Positions 16,459 to 25,450 are shown, numbered from the stretch's first letter. The stretch: DNA of 38,559 bases from Arthrobacter ipis (GCF_014694315.1 NZ_JAAOXD010000007.1:1-38559); one strand, 5' to 3'. Numbers and translations: made by a program. The notes: a model not told the origin generated them from the letters alone.

Positions 16459-18293
16459 GGCAGGTCACTTTCGGGGTCTGTGGAGAAAGGGAGGACGGCG
16501 CGTAGCGTCGTACCTTTGCCAGTAGGACTGTCGATTGACAAGGTTCCGCCGAGCGCCGCGGCACGATCGGCAACCCCCAGCAGTCCGCCGTCGGGGCTGG
16601 GCTGCGCACCACCAATGCCATCGTCCGCTATCTCCATTCGCATCTCACTTTCATTTGCGTCGATGCAGATTCGCACCGAGGACGCCTCCGCGTATTTAGT
16701 GGCATTGGTGACGGCTTCGACGCAGATGAAGTAGGCGGCCAACTCCACGTGAGCCGGCAGCCCGCTGCATGAACGGAGGTCCAGCTCCACCGGCAATGTT
16801 GACCGCTCGGCCAGCGCCGTAATGGAGCCCGCCAAACCCCTTTCCCGTAACGAAGGGGGATACACACCCCTGGCCAATTCGCGCAGTTCATTAAGAGCAT
16901 CCGAAAGCTCGGCCCTTGCCTGCTCGACCAGGCTTCGTAATTCCTGAGGATCTGTCGCGCGTTTGGCTCGCGCAAGCTCCATGGACACCGCCACCAGTCG
17001 TTGCTGGGCGCCGTCATGAAGATCCCGTTCGAGCTGACGACGCCGGGAGTCTCCTGCCGTGACGATCCGCTCCCGGGACCGGCGGACCTCAACGAGCTGC
17101 TCCCTGAGCTGTTGTTCCATCTGCTGGTTTTCCAATGCCAGGGAAGTTGCGCTACGTACAGCGGCAAGCAGTTGCGGCTGGTCTTGGAGGGCGCCGTCAA
17201 AAACCAAGGCCCCTACCGGCGTTCCGTGACGCTCCAACACCATGGAGGCGCGCCCGTTTGAACCGTCCGGCAACGGCTGTGGGACTCCCGCTGTGTCTAC
17301 AAAAGACGCCTGGTCAGGTATCCAGCGGAGCAGTATGAGGGTGGGATCATGAACGGATCGGCGAAGCGCCGCCACCAGCCTGTCACTCATCGGAGCCGAG
17401 CCGACTTCGACCATCAGATCGCCCAGCGTGCCCCGCGCAAACCTATAGCGCCAGAGCCCGAGCAGAACTGAGAGCGGCACAATTGCCGTGGCCGGATATT
17501 GCCAGAGCAGCGCCTCGATGGACAAAGACCCTGACAGCTGGATCACTGCCAGCGACACCCATACGGTGGCCGCCGTCTTTACGATGACCGCAAGCCAAAG
17601 CGGCAAGAATGACGACCTGTATGCTTTCGTGCCTGCACGCCACCGACCGACGAGAACCACTACGATCGCAACTCCCACCGCAATCTGGAACGTGCGGATC
17701 GCATTACCAAGTGTGGTCATGATCTCCGCGCTGTCCCATAGAAGCAGCAGGTTCCGGGAGGTGGATTGTCCCACCGCAACGTGCAATCGCGGGTCAAAGA
17801 ACGCCCAGCCCAGAACGGAGGCCACCAGCCAGGAACCGAAGAAAAAACCGACCGCAGCCTTCTCGGCCCTGGTACGCAGGACACCCAAGGGAAAGCTGAG
17901 AGCCAGATGCAGCAAAGGCGGCTGATACATGAGCGTGAGTGTCACCCCGAGCGTGAAAGCCAAAGGGTCACTGGAGCGACGTATACCCGCGGCCAGCCAC
18001 AGCCAGCCCGCAGCGCACAACAGCATGCCAGGGTTCCGCGTCGGCCGGCTCCGCCAGGCGGTGATTCCGGCCACCACGAAAGCAAGTCCCACGCCTATAA
18101 ACAACGCCAACTCAAGAGCTGAGAACGGTGCCCGGTTCGGGTGCTCCCCCCATCGGACCACGCCTTGAGCATTCAGGCCTATGGTTCGTGCGGGATCTTG
18201 AAGTGCCGTGGGGGACCAGTCAACAGAAGCCAAGACAAGGACCAGGACACCTGCGGTTACCCCCAACACACAAATGAGCTGGCGTGGAGTCAT
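16455..18293 (-). CDS. Sensor histidine kinase, NarX/LiaS (HisKA_3) family
   Basis: A 612-aa membrane kinase. About eight hydrophobic segments occupy residues 6-285, including FIGVGLAFVVAGITAW and GVAIVVVLVGRW. A GAF-like region of about 300-390 and a coiled coil follow. The HisKA_3 dimerisation domain has the phospho-acceptor His426 in ERDLHDGAQQRLVAV, and the HATPase_c domain has EAVTNATKYA (N box), DDGIGG (G1) and GLLGVADRAAALGG (G2). It phosphorylates the regulator encoded immediately downstream. The extensive membrane part suggests sensing within or at the membrane, as in cell-envelope stress kinases. The start ATG follows GGGGA at a good distance. Confidence 0.94.
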   Translation of the reverse strand: MTPRQLICVLGVTAGVLVLVLASVDWSPTALQDPARTIGLNAQGVVRWGEHPNRAPFSALELALFIGVGLAFVVAGITAWRSRPTRNPGMLLCAAGWLWLAAGIRRSSDPLAFTLGVTLTLMYQPPLLHLALSFPLGVLRTRAEKAAVGFFFGSWLVASVLGWAFFDPRLHVAVGQSTSRNLLLLWDSAEIMTTLGNAIRTFQIAVGVAIVVVLVGRWRAGTKAYRSSFLPLWLAVIVKTAATVWVSLAVIQLSGSLSIEALLWQYPATAIVPLSVLLGLWRYRFARGTLGDLMVEVGSAPMSDRLVAALRRSVHDPTLILLRWIPDQASFVDTAGVPQPLPDGSNGRASMVLERHGTPVGALVFDGALQDQPQLLAAVRSATSLALENQQMEQQLREQLVEVRRSRERIVTAGDSRRRQLERDLHDGAQQRLVAVSMELARAKRATDPQELRSLVEQARAELSDALNELRELARGVYPPSLRERGLAGSITALAERSTLPVELDLRSCSGLPAHVELAAYFICVEAVTNATKYAEASSVRICIDANESEMRMEIADDGIGGAQPSPDGGLLGVADRAAALGGTLSIDSPTGKGTTLRAVLPFSTDPESDLP

Positions 18294-18980
18294 TGCACTT
18301 CCCCTCGAACCTGGCCTGGGGGCGGATGCATTATGGTGAAGACCAGATCCATGGCCTCAGCCAATCTCCCTGCTGAGATTCCCCTCAAAGAGGACCGCTA
18401 AGAGAAGACTTATTGCTAGTTGAGATAACGGAGGGAGCAGGCCAACTCCGTATTTTTCGCAGGCACTTTTCCTGAGCCCGGTTGCAGAGACATAACATGG
18501 CCAACCTAGTCGGCGGTGACTCAGTTGTACCATCGGGTGCCAGGCTCTGCAATACACCTATTCACGGGTCGGCGGTGTTTATGAATGTACTACGCGCACC
18601 GGAATCCAGATCGCGGACGGGAATTCTCAGCAGACCCTGGTCTTCCGGAACCGTCGCACCCTGATAGGTGCTGGCAATGCAGCGGACCAAGGCGGGCGCT
18701 GACTGGAAATGTGTGTCCTCCGTCAGGATTCCACTGCTCGGCGAAGCCTTCGGTTTGGTTCAGAGTCAGACACAAACACAAACTCCTCCAGCCCGTTCCA
18801 TGTGCTGCCGGCTTGGAATATGGTGAAGGCCAGCTGACGGCGTTGCGTTCATTGGGCCGGTATTGATGAGTTGAGTGCTGACCCGCGCCTCCGGCGTGCG
18901 CAACGTGCGACGGCCGAGTCTGAGCCGTCGTTTCCTTCAGGGCTGGTTTTGCCTTGAGTGTCCTGCTCGACGCGGCTGGC
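18294..18980. other. 687-bp stretch without an assured gene
   Basis: The right part next to 18293 must contain the promoter of the two-component pair. A leftward open frame at 18562-18759 reads APALVRCIASTYQGATVPED, then LLRIPVRDLDSGARSTFINT and a stop. This is plausible protein sequence, but it has no usable start codon and an in-frame stop just upstream, so it is probably a gene tail. The rest shows nothing recognisable. Confidence 0.4.
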
Positions 18981-19520
18981 TCATAAGTCCGCGGAAACCC
19001 CGACCGCTTGGCCGGAGGTCGCCGCGTGAGTGCTGCGGACCATTCGGACTTCCCGCACGTCGTCCTCGATCTTGACAGCCCCATCGGCGACAAAGCCATT
19101 CTTTCGGTAGAAGGCTTGTGCTCGCGGATTAGGATCGGCGACCCACAGCGCTGCAGGTGCGCCAGGGGCGATGACTGCATTGAGGAGCGCAGCGCCGACC
19201 CCCGCCCCATGAAACGCCGCATATACGTAGAGAACATACAGCTGCTGCGGCCCCGCCGCGTCATCAAGACAAGGACCCGCCATGGCTACGCCTATCAACG
19301 TGCCTCCGTGCGAAGCGACCGCGACCCTGTTCTGTTCAAACTGAGAATCGGTCAGCACTGCATTCCAGAATTTTTCGCGCGAATCCAAGAGCCCTGGATC
19401 ATCCAACACGCCGTCGCTCATCAACCCTCGGTAGGTTTCACGCCAGGTGTCCACATGAAGTCTCGCCACGCCGGGTGCATCCGAAGCCACAGCGCGACGC
19501 ACCTCAAAACTGATCGCCAT
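18981..19520 (-). CDS. GNAT-family N-acetyltransferase
   Basis: A 179-aa soluble enzyme transferring acetyl from acetyl-CoA to an amine. It opens with FEVRRAVASDAPGVARLHV and has the LHVDTWRETYRGLMS motif common in GNAT proteins near residue 22. The acetyl-CoA-binding motif A is YAAFHGAGVGAALLNAVI (the GxGxG/A loop HGAGVGAAL), followed by LWVADPNPRAQAFYRKNGF (motif B). The substrate cannot be predicted. ATG start at 19518-19520. Immediately upstream is an 11-bp tandem duplication that covers the likely ribosome-site and leader region. Confidence 0.92.
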   Translation of the reverse strand: MAISFEVRRAVASDAPGVARLHVDTWRETYRGLMSDGVLDDPGLLDSREKFWNAVLTDSQFEQNRVAVASHGGTLIGVAMAGPCLDDAAGPQQLYVLYVYAAFHGAGVGAALLNAVIAPGAPAALWVADPNPRAQAFYRKNGFVADGAVKIEDDVREVRMVRSTHAATSGQAVGVSADL

Positions 19521-19529
19521 TGGTCCGCC

Positions 19530-19551
19530 TAATACCGCTCTAATACCGCTC
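19530..19551. repeat. 11-bp tandem duplication in the GNAT gene leader
   Basis: TAATACCGCTC is present twice back to back (19530-19540, 19541-19551), ending 10 bp upstream of the GNAT start codon. On the gene's strand each unit contains TATTA, resembling the core of a -10 element. A leaderless or very short leader transcript would be possible, and the duplication may alter expression. Confidence 0.65.
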
Positions 19552-19802
19552 TAGAACCCTCTCGAAAAATCGACGCTCACTAACGCATCCCGACCAGGAA
19601 GCCTCCCACTGAAACTGCGTCGAGAGAGTCAGAAGCGTCGGGCATTGCACCCGTTTCTGCCAGCACTCTGTTTCATCGACAACGTGTCTGAGTGCAGACG
19701 GTGTATCCACTGCCATTACAAGCCCGCTACCCGCGCGCTGAGACGGTTGCCGCGGCGTGGCCTGGCTAACAGCGTATCCTCCTGCAAGGTCTGCACTGCT
19801 GT

Positions 19803-20993
19803 TCACCGCGCCTCTTGCGAACCGTCCACAGGGGGCAAGTCAAACACTGTGCCAAAATCGGTGGCCCGCAGATCCCGTGATGCGGCCAGCCCACCCAGCC
19901 GATAGAGTACTTCCATGTTCCCCGGGGCATCCATGGCACTGAGCGAAGACGTCGCATCCATTGCTTTGAGGGTTCTGTCCAGGTCGTGGACGCCCTCCGG
20001 GCGCAAGTCCACGTTATAACGCAGGTAACTCAACAGCGGGACACCGCTAAGAAAATCACCGGCTAAGTCCCCCAGTTCCCGGTCAATTGTTCTCGCAGTC
20101 GGGCTCGCTGACATCCACTGCAGCATTATTTCCTGCATCACCGCACAGTCCTGCAACACTGACACCAGCGCCCGTACAGCGTGGCTGGCGGCCAGTCTTG
20201 CTTTACCGACAGCGGGATCAGCCGCTCCCGTACCAACAGACACGAGCAGCAGTTTCTCTGCGCCGGTCGCCCAACCCACGCGGTAGCCTTCCAGAGTGGC
20301 ATACATCAAAGCCTGCAGTGCCGGGTTATTAAACGGGCTCACGCCGCCATCAACGAAACTGCCCGTTGCCACGGGCCCGCTAGGACCGCCGCTGATGCTG
20401 ATGGACTCTGGCGCGAAATAGAACGGCGCCGCCGTTGAGGCCCGCACAACCTGCCACAGCGGATAATCTCCGTTGCCCATTCTGCCGTTGGCCCCGGCAG
20501 GGAAATACCGGCCCCGCGGGTTGTTGCTCACCGGCCAGGGGCTACCGCTATCCAGACGCTTGATGACGACCAGCAACCCAGTGAGTAACTCTTGGCCGCC
20601 CAGCGTGGTGTCCTCACCGAAGAGATCCTTGAGTTCGGAAACCAGAGCCTCCTCGTCGTATCTGGCTCGTAAAGAAACCTGCCGTAGGGGGCTACGTTTA
20701 AAGACCTGACGCCCAAGACTGAAATACTTTTCCCTGACCTCGCCCACGCTTCGGCCTTGGGCAAGAGCCCCAGCGATGATCGCCCCAGTTGACGTTCCTG
20801 CAATCAGGTCAAAGTAGTGGCAAAGACGGAAACCCTCGTCGCAAGCGTGGCGTTCTCGCAGCAAGTCCTCAATTTTTTCCAAGATCCCAAGGCTCAAAAT
20901 GCCACGCAAGCCTCCACCATCAAGTGCAAGAATGCGCTTCGGTCTCCCCTCATAAAGGAAATGATCGTCCCTGCTCAGGATCTGGTATGCCAT
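19803..20993 (-). CDS. Patatin-like phospholipase
   Basis: A 396-aa serine lipase/phospholipase with a Ser-Asp dyad. All motifs are present: the oxyanion loop DGGGLRG (25-31), the nucleophile elbow GTSTG (Ser68), and the catalytic Asp in FVDGG (Asp215). There is no signal peptide, so it is cytoplasmic. Related patatin proteins hydrolyse membrane phospholipids, and some (CapV) are effectors of CBASS antiphage systems, but no cyclase gene lies beside it, so that role is not supported here. The start ATG is preceded by AAGGGGAG. A truncated, frameshifted paralogue lies 5 kb to the left (14404-14848), which shows a former tandem duplication. Confidence 0.92.
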   Translation of the reverse strand: MAYQILSRDDHFLYEGRPKRILALDGGGLRGILSLGILEKIEDLLRERHACDEGFRLCHYFDLIAGTSTGAIIAGALAQGRSVGEVREKYFSLGRQVFKRSPLRQVSLRARYDEEALVSELKDLFGEDTTLGGQELLTGLLVVIKRLDSGSPWPVSNNPRGRYFPAGANGRMGNGDYPLWQVVRASTAAPFYFAPESISISGGPSGPVATGSFVDGGVSPFNNPALQALMYATLEGYRVGWATGAEKLLLVSVGTGAADPAVGKARLAASHAVRALVSVLQDCAVMQEIMLQWMSASPTARTIDRELGDLAGDFLSGVPLLSYLRYNVDLRPEGVHDLDRTLKAMDATSSLSAMDAPGNMEVLYRLGGLAASRDLRATDFGTVFDLPPVDGSQEAR

Positions 20994-21377
20994 TTAGCTC
21001 CCCTTCCCTTGCTTGGCCTGGAGCGGACGTCCTATCCGACGCCCGAAATACGCCTGCTGGGATTCCAGCATCCTTCTTGTCTTGCCGGCCCAGCGTCACC
21101 GTCGAGCGAGCGCTTATCCGTTCATGCGACGCTTGAAGATTGAGTCGACCGCCCGGTCCATGTTCTCGCATGACACTCACGCGGACTTTCTGTCGCGATC
21201 TTCCTTGGTGTCCGCGGGAAGAGACGTGACTACTAATTCTCCCGAGCACCAAAGATGCCTGTTGCTAATACGGAAGGGCTGATGCTTTCAGTAAAGGGAT
21301 GCACCGACATGTCTCGTATTCTTGAGTCACTGGAGCAGGGACACATTGCGCGTGGGTGAGTCCCGGCGTCGATCCGC
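20994..21377. other. Intergenic stretch between patatin and debranching-type genes
   Basis: 384 bp with no assured gene. A 34-codon rightward frame (21255-21359, starting MPVANTEG and containing SRILESLEQGHIARG) reads plausibly but has no ribosome site and no relatives I know. Confidence 0.4.
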
Positions 21378-23534
21378 CTAGGCCCTTTCACGCTTTCTGG
21401 CATCTTCCACAAGGTCAGCGGCCCACGGTCGGTAACCGTGCCGTAACACCATGCCCTCCGGCAATCCCCGGACTGTAGCGGTGGAGCCGGAAACGTCGAT
21501 GGTGATCCGACCGTTGGCCATAGGAGCATTGGAAATGTGCACGTCCCCGAAGGATTCCGGGAGGAGAGGATTCATCCAAAGTCCGCCAAGCCCAACATCG
21601 GCGTAGTAGCCCATCAAACTCTTGACGAGCATGATGGGCGAGGTGGCGGCCCAGGCCTGCGGCGAGCACGCCGTCGGATAAGGCACGGGCTCGTCGAACT
21701 GCTCGCGGCTGAATCCGCAGAATAATTCGGGCAACCGTCCCTCGGAGTACTCGGCAGCTTCCAACAGGGCCGACGCAATCCGTTGCGCTTCCGTGTTGAA
21801 GCCGTAACGCAGCAGCCCGGCCACGATGATCGCATTGTCATGTGGCCAGACCGATCCATTGTGGTAGCTCACGGGGTTGTACGCGCCCATGTTGCTTGCC
21901 AAAGTCCGCACTCCCCACCCGCTAAACATCTCACGGGACATCAGCCGTCCAACCACTAGCGGCGCCTTGTCTTCGTCGATAAGTCCGAACAACAGGCAGT
22001 GGCCCATATTGGAAGCGCAGGCGTCGACGGGTCTCTTCTTCGCATCCAAGGCGATGGCGTAATAACCACGGTCGGGCAGCCAGAATTGTTCGTTAAACTG
22101 CCTCTTAAGCCGTGATGCACGGTCCCGGTACTCGACGGCCAAATCCATGTCGCCGGCGTCGCAAGCCAGCCATGATCGCGCAAGGTAGGCACTATAAACG
22201 TAGGCTTGGACCTCACAGAGGGCGATCGGTGGCTCGGCCAAGGTGCCGTCCGCGAAATTGATCCCGTCCCACGAATCCTTCCAACCCTGGTTGATCAGTC
22301 CCTGGTCGTTGAGCCGGCTGTACTCAACGAAACCGTCCCCGTCTTTGTCGCCAAAATTACGGATCCATTCCAGTGCCCTATCCACGTGGGGCATCAAGGC
22401 AGCGATGGTTTCTGCGGCGAAGCCCCAGCGGCTGACTTCGCCGAGTAGGGCAACGAACAGCGGCGTGGCGTCTACGCTTCCGTAGTAGGCCGATTTTCCA
22501 CCCAAGTCCAAGTCGCTGGAGACATCGAGTCTGACCTCGTGCAAGATCTTTCCTGGCTCCTCCTCGGTCCTCGCATTCACTGCGCTGCCTTGACGGTCGG
22601 CAAGCGTCTGGATTGTCCCGATGGCCAAAGACGGGTCTACCGGCAGTGCCATGATGGAGGCCCACAGGGAATCCCGGCCGAATAGCGCCATGAACCATGG
22701 CGCGCCAGCAGCTACGACATTCCGCTCCGGATGGGCGGGATCCTCAATCCGAAGTGCCCCCAAATCGTCGTAGCTGCGCCGGAGGGTCCGTGCGATTGAG
22801 TGGTTACCCATGTGCAGGATGGGAATCTTGGAGACCCATTCCTGCCGACGCCGGTCCTGGGGGGACACGCCGTCCCCATTAGGATGGGCAAACACAATTG
22901 GGGAGCCAGCAGGCTCCGTTATCGGTGTCACGGTCAGGACCGTGGTCCAATATCCGTGGGGGGGTACTTGCACTCGGTAGCTAACGGCTTCCGGTGTGAT
23001 GTCTGCCCCGGGTGCCCGGACCTCAATGGCCTTTTGCACGTCCTGACAGAACGCTCGGATGGTCAGGGACTCGCCGGCTGCCTCCAAGAGCTTCTCCCAA
23101 CACCGCTGGATGCGAGCCTCCTTCACCTCAAAAATGTCCGCGAAGTCGACCTCGACTTGGAGGGTAACCATGCAGTCGACAGGAGCAGCTGAGTAGTTTC
23201 GGACGGTGATCTGCTCGGAAATGCCCGCCCCTATCTCGCGGATTCGTTCGACGATCAACGGGCTGTCGGTTAAGCCGCCGGAGCCGCGAACGCGCCCGAC
23301 AATAAGGGCACGGTGTGGCTCCTTCGTCTTGGCAGCCAGCGGTTCCAAAGGCTCACCATTAACGGTTAGGACCCACCGCGACAGGACGCGGGTGTCTTCG
23401 AAGAAAACCCCGTGCGGTTGCTCCGGCTGAAGATCGCCGTTTGCCGCGGAAATACAAAAGGATGAGCCTTCCACCAAGGTGAGGGTACCGGCGCCCAGAG
23501 GCCCGGCCGCCGTGTCAGCATTCCATCCAGCCAT
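21378..23534 (-). CDS. Amylo-alpha-1,6-glucosidase / glycogen-debranching-type enzyme
   Basis: A 718-aa enzyme of the bacterial glycogen-debranching-like group (GDE N-terminal 'bis' domain plus six-hairpin glycosidase barrel). The N-terminal domain shows FFEDTRVLSRWVLTVNGEPL and ISEQITVRNYS. The barrel shows APWFMALFGRDSLWASIMAL, QGWKDSWDGINFADG (acidic catalytic-site region) and NGSVWPHDNAIIVAGLLRYG. It probably trims or debranches alpha-glucans or related glucosides in the cytoplasm. I chose the internal ATG at complement 23532-23534, because AGGAG lies five bases upstream; a longer frame to 23627 has no such site. No signal peptide. It fits functionally with the GH15 enzyme at 3.7-5.6 kb. 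Confidence 0.92.
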   Translation of the reverse strand: MAGWNADTAAGPLGAGTLTLVEGSSFCISAANGDLQPEQPHGVFFEDTRVLSRWVLTVNGEPLEPLAAKTKEPHRALIVGRVRGSGGLTDSPLIVERIREIGAGISEQITVRNYSAAPVDCMVTLQVEVDFADIFEVKEARIQRCWEKLLEAAGESLTIRAFCQDVQKAIEVRAPGADITPEAVSYRVQVPPHGYWTTVLTVTPITEPAGSPIVFAHPNGDGVSPQDRRRQEWVSKIPILHMGNHSIARTLRRSYDDLGALRIEDPAHPERNVVAAGAPWFMALFGRDSLWASIMALPVDPSLAIGTIQTLADRQGSAVNARTEEEPGKILHEVRLDVSSDLDLGGKSAYYGSVDATPLFVALLGEVSRWGFAAETIAALMPHVDRALEWIRNFGDKDGDGFVEYSRLNDQGLINQGWKDSWDGINFADGTLAEPPIALCEVQAYVYSAYLARSWLACDAGDMDLAVEYRDRASRLKRQFNEQFWLPDRGYYAIALDAKKRPVDACASNMGHCLLFGLIDEDKAPLVVGRLMSREMFSGWGVRTLASNMGAYNPVSYHNGSVWPHDNAIIVAGLLRYGFNTEAQRIASALLEAAEYSEGRLPELFCGFSREQFDEPVPYPTACSPQAWAATSPIMLVKSLMGYYADVGLGGLWMNPLLPESFGDVHISNAPMANGRITIDVSGSTATVRGLPEGMVLRHGYRPWAADLVEDARKRERA

Positions 23535-23878
23535 CCCGGCTCCTTTTTGGGATTTCTTCAGTTGCGCGAGTACTCCGTCATGAAGCGGCCAGTCGCGCAG
23601 CGGCCAGTTCCGGCCTTCATTGTTCAACTGAGGCTACGCCCCCGTATCAAGTGATGCCAGAGAGGATGCATTGACTCACAAGAAAACTCCGTGGGGCCTT
23701 TGACTCCCTGGCGGGCCGACGTGCGCAAAGGAGTTAAGGTTGGCAACGTCCCGTCGCGAGGTGTGACGAACAATTGACATAGTCATACCAGGCCGGCAAT
23801 TGTGTCCGGAAGCCACCGATTTGGCACTCTCGACGAACTTCCGTTGGGCAGGGCGTACCCGCCTTGATATGGCTCGTG

Positions 23879-24106
23879 ATGAATGACGATAAGTCCTCTA
23901 CGACGTTCGTCTGCGACCCGGTGCCCCAGGATAAGCCGGCGCCGCTCCGTTTCGTACTCGTACGGTCCCGCGACCATCGCGAGTTGGAGGCGCTTGGGGC
24001 ACGGGAGGGATCTACCCCGTCCATGATCAGGAGCAGTTTGATGCCCGGGGGTGATCTCCTGGGCGGTGTCTACGACGTCGAATGGTTGAGCCTGCCGACG
24101 GGATAA
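23879..24106 (+). CDS. Possible small ribbon-helix-helix-like protein
   Basis: A 75-aa frame. The segment PLRFVLVRSRDHRELEALG, continuing AREGSTPSMIRSSLM, resembles a CopG/Arc ribbon-helix-helix: one strand, then E-L-E-A-L-x-x-R-E-G-x-T-P-S, then a second helix. Such proteins are DNA-binding repressors or antitoxins. An opposite-strand frame (23783-24133) covers the same DNA, but its sequence carries no motif. No clear ribosome site is seen, and TTG (23864) or GTG (23876) could also start the gene. No toxin gene is next to it. Tentative. Confidence 0.35.
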   Translation: MNDDKSSTTFVCDPVPQDKPAPLRFVLVRSRDHRELEALGAREGSTPSMIRSSLMPGGDLLGGVYDVEWLSLPTG

Positions 24107-24144
24107 TTCTGTAAAGCCAAGTTTCGCCCCCAACGTTAAAGAGA

Positions 24145-24177
24145 CCCAAGGTCCGGATGAAACTTCCGGACCTTGGG
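24145..24177 (-). terminator. Intrinsic-type terminator of the secreted-protein gene
   Basis: A perfect 13-bp stem (CCCAAGGTCCGGA at 24145-24157 with its complement at 24165-24177) and a 7-base loop. On the leftward strand it is followed by TCTCTTT. It lies about 40 bp after the stop of the 24218-24712 gene. Confidence 0.85.
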
Positions 24178-24217
24178 CCTTTGGAGGAGCCGTGGCAGCG
24201 GCTCGACTGGATGGACC

Positions 24218-24712
24218 TCAGTTCGACATTGGGGTGACGGCGCTGTAGTACCAGCCGGTGTACTGGGACCACACTCCGTTGCTGCCTTCCTGGTAGGAAA
24301 CCCGCTGGTACACCTCCTCGTTGCCGATCTCGCCGTCCACCAGGGTGCGGACGTTGTGGATGGTCACGGTGCCGCTGTACTGGTTCAGGTGCCGAGTGAA
24401 GTAGGACGTTCCAAGGTAGTCGTCACTGTCGGGCCAGTCATCTTCCTCCCAGCGCTGCTGAGCGATGTAGATGTAGCGGTCCGTGTTGCAGTAGACCCTC
24501 AATTGGTAGTCCACCAGTTTCACGCCCGAGGAACTAAACCCGGCGAAAACCGGCTTCAGCGGGCTGACCGAGCAGCCGTAATTGGTGCCGGCCGCCTGCG
24601 CTGGAGCGGCCAGGGCGAATGGTGCCGCGACCATGCCCAACGCGAGCGCGGCGATCGTGGCCAGCTTGCGGGCCGAGGGGCGTGACTTCTTGGAAGGGGA
24701 TCCATTGAACAA
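24218..24712 (-). CDS. Small secreted protein of unknown function, TTG start
   Basis: A 164-aa exported protein. The N-terminus is SPSKKSRPSARKLATIAALA followed by a hydrophobic core and APAQA/AGTNYG, a classical Sec signal with cleavage near residue 41. The mature ~123-residue domain has two Cys (YGCSV, VYCNT), is rich in Tyr, Trp and acidic residues (QQRWEEDDWPDSDDYLG) and looks all-beta; I recognise no family. The start is TTG (complement of 24710-24712): AGGAG lies seven bases upstream, and the nearby ATG is out of frame. It is a single-gene unit with its own terminator. Confidence 0.82.
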   Translation of the reverse strand: MFNGSPSKKSRPSARKLATIAALALGMVAAPFALAAPAQAAGTNYGCSVSPLKPVFAGFSSSGVKLVDYQLRVYCNTDRYIYIAQQRWEEDDWPDSDDYLGTSYFTRHLNQYSGTVTIHNVRTLVDGEIGNEEVYQRVSYQEGSNGVWSQYTGWYYSAVTPMSN

Positions 24713-25143
24713 GGGTGTACTCCTAAATGAAAGGTGCGGTTTGGGGAGGTGGTCTGCCCGGCTGCGGGCTCCGGATCCGCCGAAGTTTTTCCGTGCGTTC
24801 CGATGTATCTATGGTTGATCCGCGCACCGGTTGCGCACATCCGTGCTAACACTGATTTCCACGGGCCTGTCGTTTTGCAGGGAACCCACGACGGCGGGCG
24901 GCCGGCAGGCGATGCCGACCACCCGCCGTCGTGGTTCATTTTCCAGCTAAATCGAAGATTCCGCCCCGTCGTACCAGTGGCGGGCCCACTCTTATCAACG
25001 GCTCCCTGGGACGCGGAACACCTACTACTGGATCATGCTTTCCTCGGGCATTATGGTCCGGACTCCACCCCGTGACGCTGGCGAAACGGAACTCCCGCAG
25101 GTTAACCACAGCTATGAGGGTCTGGTGTCACCACGTATGGCTG
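24713..25143. other. Gene-free stretch with a long hairpin
   Basis: The left end must contain the promoter of the leftward secreted-protein gene. The only other feature seen is the long hairpin at 24886-24934. Confidence 0.5.
24886..24934. terminator. Long GC-rich hairpin, possible terminator
   Basis: CCACGACGGCGGG (24886-24898) pairs perfectly with 24922-24934. The 23-base loop can itself pair in part (GGCA with TGCC). TTCATTTT follows on the + strand. No intact gene ends here on either strand, so it may belong to a lost gene or act on the leftward promoter region. Confidence 0.55.
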
Positions 25144-25400
25144 TTACGCCATTTCGGCAATATCGGGGCCTGTGGTCAATGCAGGCCCTTTTACAGTGCC
25201 AGCACGGAAGCAGTCGCATGCTGATCGGATGCAACATGAAGCGGGTGGTTTCAAGAACTGGTAAGGAGCCTGGTGTTCTGTATTCTCCGCCCCGAAATAC
25301 TCGCGAACGATATAGGCGTTCCCAGAGGAGCGCACTTCCGCTCCCGGAATCATAAAGTACGTCGTGTTTCCACGGAACTCATCAGCACTGGGACGCCTTA
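25144..25400 (-). pseudogene. Fragment of an unknown protein, leftward
   Basis: Read leftward from about 25395, the frame gives DEFRGNTTYFMIPGAEVRSS followed by NAYIVREYFGAENTEHQAPY and QFLKPP. This is convincing protein sequence with strand-like alternation, then a low-quality tail to a stop at 25144. There is an ATG inside (MIPGAEV), but the protein-like sequence clearly begins upstream of it and is cut off by a stop. I do not recognise the family. Probably a gene piece left by rearrangement. Confidence 0.3.
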
Positions 25401-25450
25401 GACCCCGGCGAACCCGGTTTGCCCTAGTCAGAACTAGGAGAGGACAGACA

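Noticed and set aside
18590..19267. 225-codon leftward open frame overlapping the GNAT gene
   Set aside because: Shifted frame of the GNAT gene on the same strand; the GNAT frame carries the family motifs.
19803..20993. Patatin as effector of a CBASS system
   Set aside because: No nucleotide cyclase (CD-NTase), ubiquitin-like or HORMA/TRIP13 gene nearby, so there is no support beyond the effector family.
21255..21359. 34-codon frame MPVANTEG...
   Set aside because: Plausible but too short, no ribosome site and no known relatives.
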